Shown: one piece after another, positions 5,542 through 6,300 of the stretch
Numbering within the stretch: the stretch's first letter is position 1
How the letters are laid out: every line of letters begins with the position of its first letter
Source: Gemmatimonadaceae bacterium
GTDB taxonomy: Bacteria; Gemmatimonadota; Gemmatimonadetes; Gemmatimonadales; Gemmatimonadaceae
DNA length: 6,300 nucleotides
NCBI GenBank assembly: GCA_017881545.1
Contig: JADGQU010000150.1
Span: 1-6,300 of the forward strand
Direction: 5' to 3'
Notes under the pieces: generated by a model
Database searches by the model: none
The model's input: the letters and a program-made list of their open reading frames with translations, nothing else
Told to the model about the DNA's origin: nothing
Translations under genes and position numbers: made by a program

Positions 5542-6300
5542 GAGCGAGATCAAAGAGTTTCCCGTCGAGGCGGACAGCAATGTCCGCCTCGATCTCTTTA
5601 TTGCCAGCCGTGCTGAGCTCTCGCGGACGCAGGCGGCGACCTTGATCGCGCAGGGGCACGTGCAGGTCAGCGGGAGGCGCGAGAAGGCGAGCTACCGTCC
5701 GGAAACGGGCGAGCTCGTGCGGGTCGAGATCCCGGCGGATGAGAAGCGGACGATCTTGGGCGAAGACATTCCGGTGAGCGTGATCTATGAGGATGACGCC
5801 CTGCTGGTGGTGGACAAGCCCGCCGGGATGGTCGTGCACCCGGCCCCCGGCAACTGGAGCGGCACGCTGGTGAATGCCCTCCTGGGGCGAGGGGGCAGCC
5901 TCTCTACCGAGGGCGAGCCTGAGCGGGCTGGAATGGTCCACCGGCTCGACAAGGAGACCTCAGGGCTCCTGGTGGTGGCCAAGACCGACCGGTCGCACCG
6001 GATTCTGAGCGCGGCGATCGCTGCCCGGCGGGTCGTCCGCCGCTATGCGGTCATGACCTGGGGTCATATCTCGACGGACGCTCTCACGATCGACAAGCCG
6101 ATAGCCCGGGACCCGCGAGACCGGAAGCGCATGGCAATCGTCAATAAGGGTCGGCCGGCCAAGACCGACCTCATACGCCTTGCTCGGTTCGATGCGGGGG
6201 ACCTTCTTCGTGCCCATCTCCATTCCGGACGGACTCACCAAATCCGCGTTCATCTCGCGTCTATCGGCCATCCTGTCATGGGCGACGACGTGTATGGCGG
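5540..6300 (+). CDS. rluD: RluA/RluD family 23S rRNA pseudouridine synthase, 3' end cut by window
   Basis: This enzyme turns specific uridines of structured RNA into pseudouridine; E. coli RluD modifies positions 1911, 1915 and 1917 in helix 69 of 23S rRNA. The 253 residues present comprise an N-terminal S4 RNA-binding domain (about 14-75; RLDLFIASRAELSRTQAATL, then QGHVQVSG) and the catalytic domain (from about 80; YEDDALLVVDKPAGMVVHP, then HRLDKETSGLLV with catalytic D137, RRYAV, SGRTHQIRVHLASIGHPVMGDDVYGG). Full-length relatives have about 300-325 residues, so roughly 50-70 lie beyond the window. The frame has no ATG, GTG or TTG between 5468 and the S4 core. CTG at 5540, 6 bases after GGAGAG and 2 bases after the lspA stop, is therefore the best start. 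The alternative GTG at 5465 would add an unlikely Arg/Ser-rich 25-residue extension with no ribosome binding site. A strong hairpin sits in codons 9-18. The family call is firm; assignment to RluD rather than another RluA-type target is likely from the S4 domain and the lspA neighbour (B. subtilis ylyB). Confidence 0.88.
   Translation, partial: MSEIKEFPVEADSNVRLDLFIASRAELSRTQAATLIAQGHVQVSGRREKASYRPETGELVRVEIPADEKRTILGEDIPVSVIYEDDALLVVDKPAGMVVHPAPGNWSGTLVNALLGRGGSLSTEGEPERAGMVHRLDKETSGLLVVAKTDRSHRILSAAIAARRVVRRYAVMTWGHISTDALTIDKPIARDPRDRKRMAIVNKGRPAKTDLIRLARFDAGDLLRAHLHSGRTHQIRVHLASIGHPVMGDDVYG
5552..5602 (+). terminator. Terminator-like hairpin inside the start of rluD
   Basis: Arms 5565-5576 (TCGAGGCGGACA) and 5581-5592 (TGTCCGCCTCGA) are perfectly complementary over 12 bp around a GCAA (GNRA) tetraloop at 5577-5580. 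The sequence after it, 5593-5602, is T-rich (TCTCTTTATT, 7 of 10). An upstream AAAGAG (5552-5557) can also pair with CTCTTT (5594-5599), as in bidirectional terminators. It begins 28 bases after the lspA stop, a normal place for an intrinsic terminator, yet it lies within rluD codons and encodes the conserved RLD of the S4 domain. Translation from the CTG start would unfold it, so it may act as an attenuator. The T-run is interrupted, so termination efficiency is uncertain; chance from coding constraint is the alternative. Confidence 0.4.

Overview
The window is one compact rightward gene cluster of six genes from a GC-rich bacterium (about 60-65% GC by eye, not computed): yggS/ylmE (PLP homeostasis), divIVA (polar/division coiled-coil protein), ileS (isoleucyl-tRNA synthetase), a small DksA/TraR-type zinc-finger gene, lspA (signal peptidase II) and an rluD-family pseudouridine synthase that runs off the right edge. 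There are no mobile elements, CRISPR arrays, tRNA or rRNA genes. No intergenic stretch exceeds about 80 bases. Three of the five junctions overlap (4, 4 and about 20 bases) and the other two gaps are 2 bases each, so this looks like one translationally coupled operon.

The order ylmE - divIVA - ileS - TraR/DksA gene - lspA - rluD-like matches the Bacillus subtilis ylmE...divIVA-ileS-ylyA-lspA-ylyB region, minus sepF, ylmG and ylmH. The high GC, the ~173-residue DivIVA and the type 2 IleRS do not suggest a Bacillus. Gemmatimonadota, or another GC-rich non-proteobacterial phylum, is my best guess. This is inference; no phylogenetic marker was compared.

Layout: 1-79 is a short upstream region with a plausible sigma70-type promoter (52-80) placed so close to the yggS ATG that the mRNA may be leaderless. 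yggS is at 89-772, divIVA 769-1290, ileS 1287-4595, traR/dksA-like 4598-5020, lspA 5001-5537 and rluD-like from 5540 past 6300. The products join growth-related functions: aminoacylation, rRNA modification, lipoprotein maturation, division/polarity, and possibly control of RNA polymerase.

The most notable point is in IleRS. The class I signature that normally reads HxGH reads G-I-H-H (residues 73-76), the swapped GxHH form associated with very high mupirocin resistance in some type 2 IleRS enzymes. The second is the lspA/rluD junction, which packs together a 12-bp perfect palindrome over the lspA stop codon, an apparent CTG start codon with a good ribosome binding site, and a 12-bp perfect hairpin with a GCAA loop and a T-rich tail inside the first codons of rluD. 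That hairpin looks like an intrinsic terminator or attenuator.
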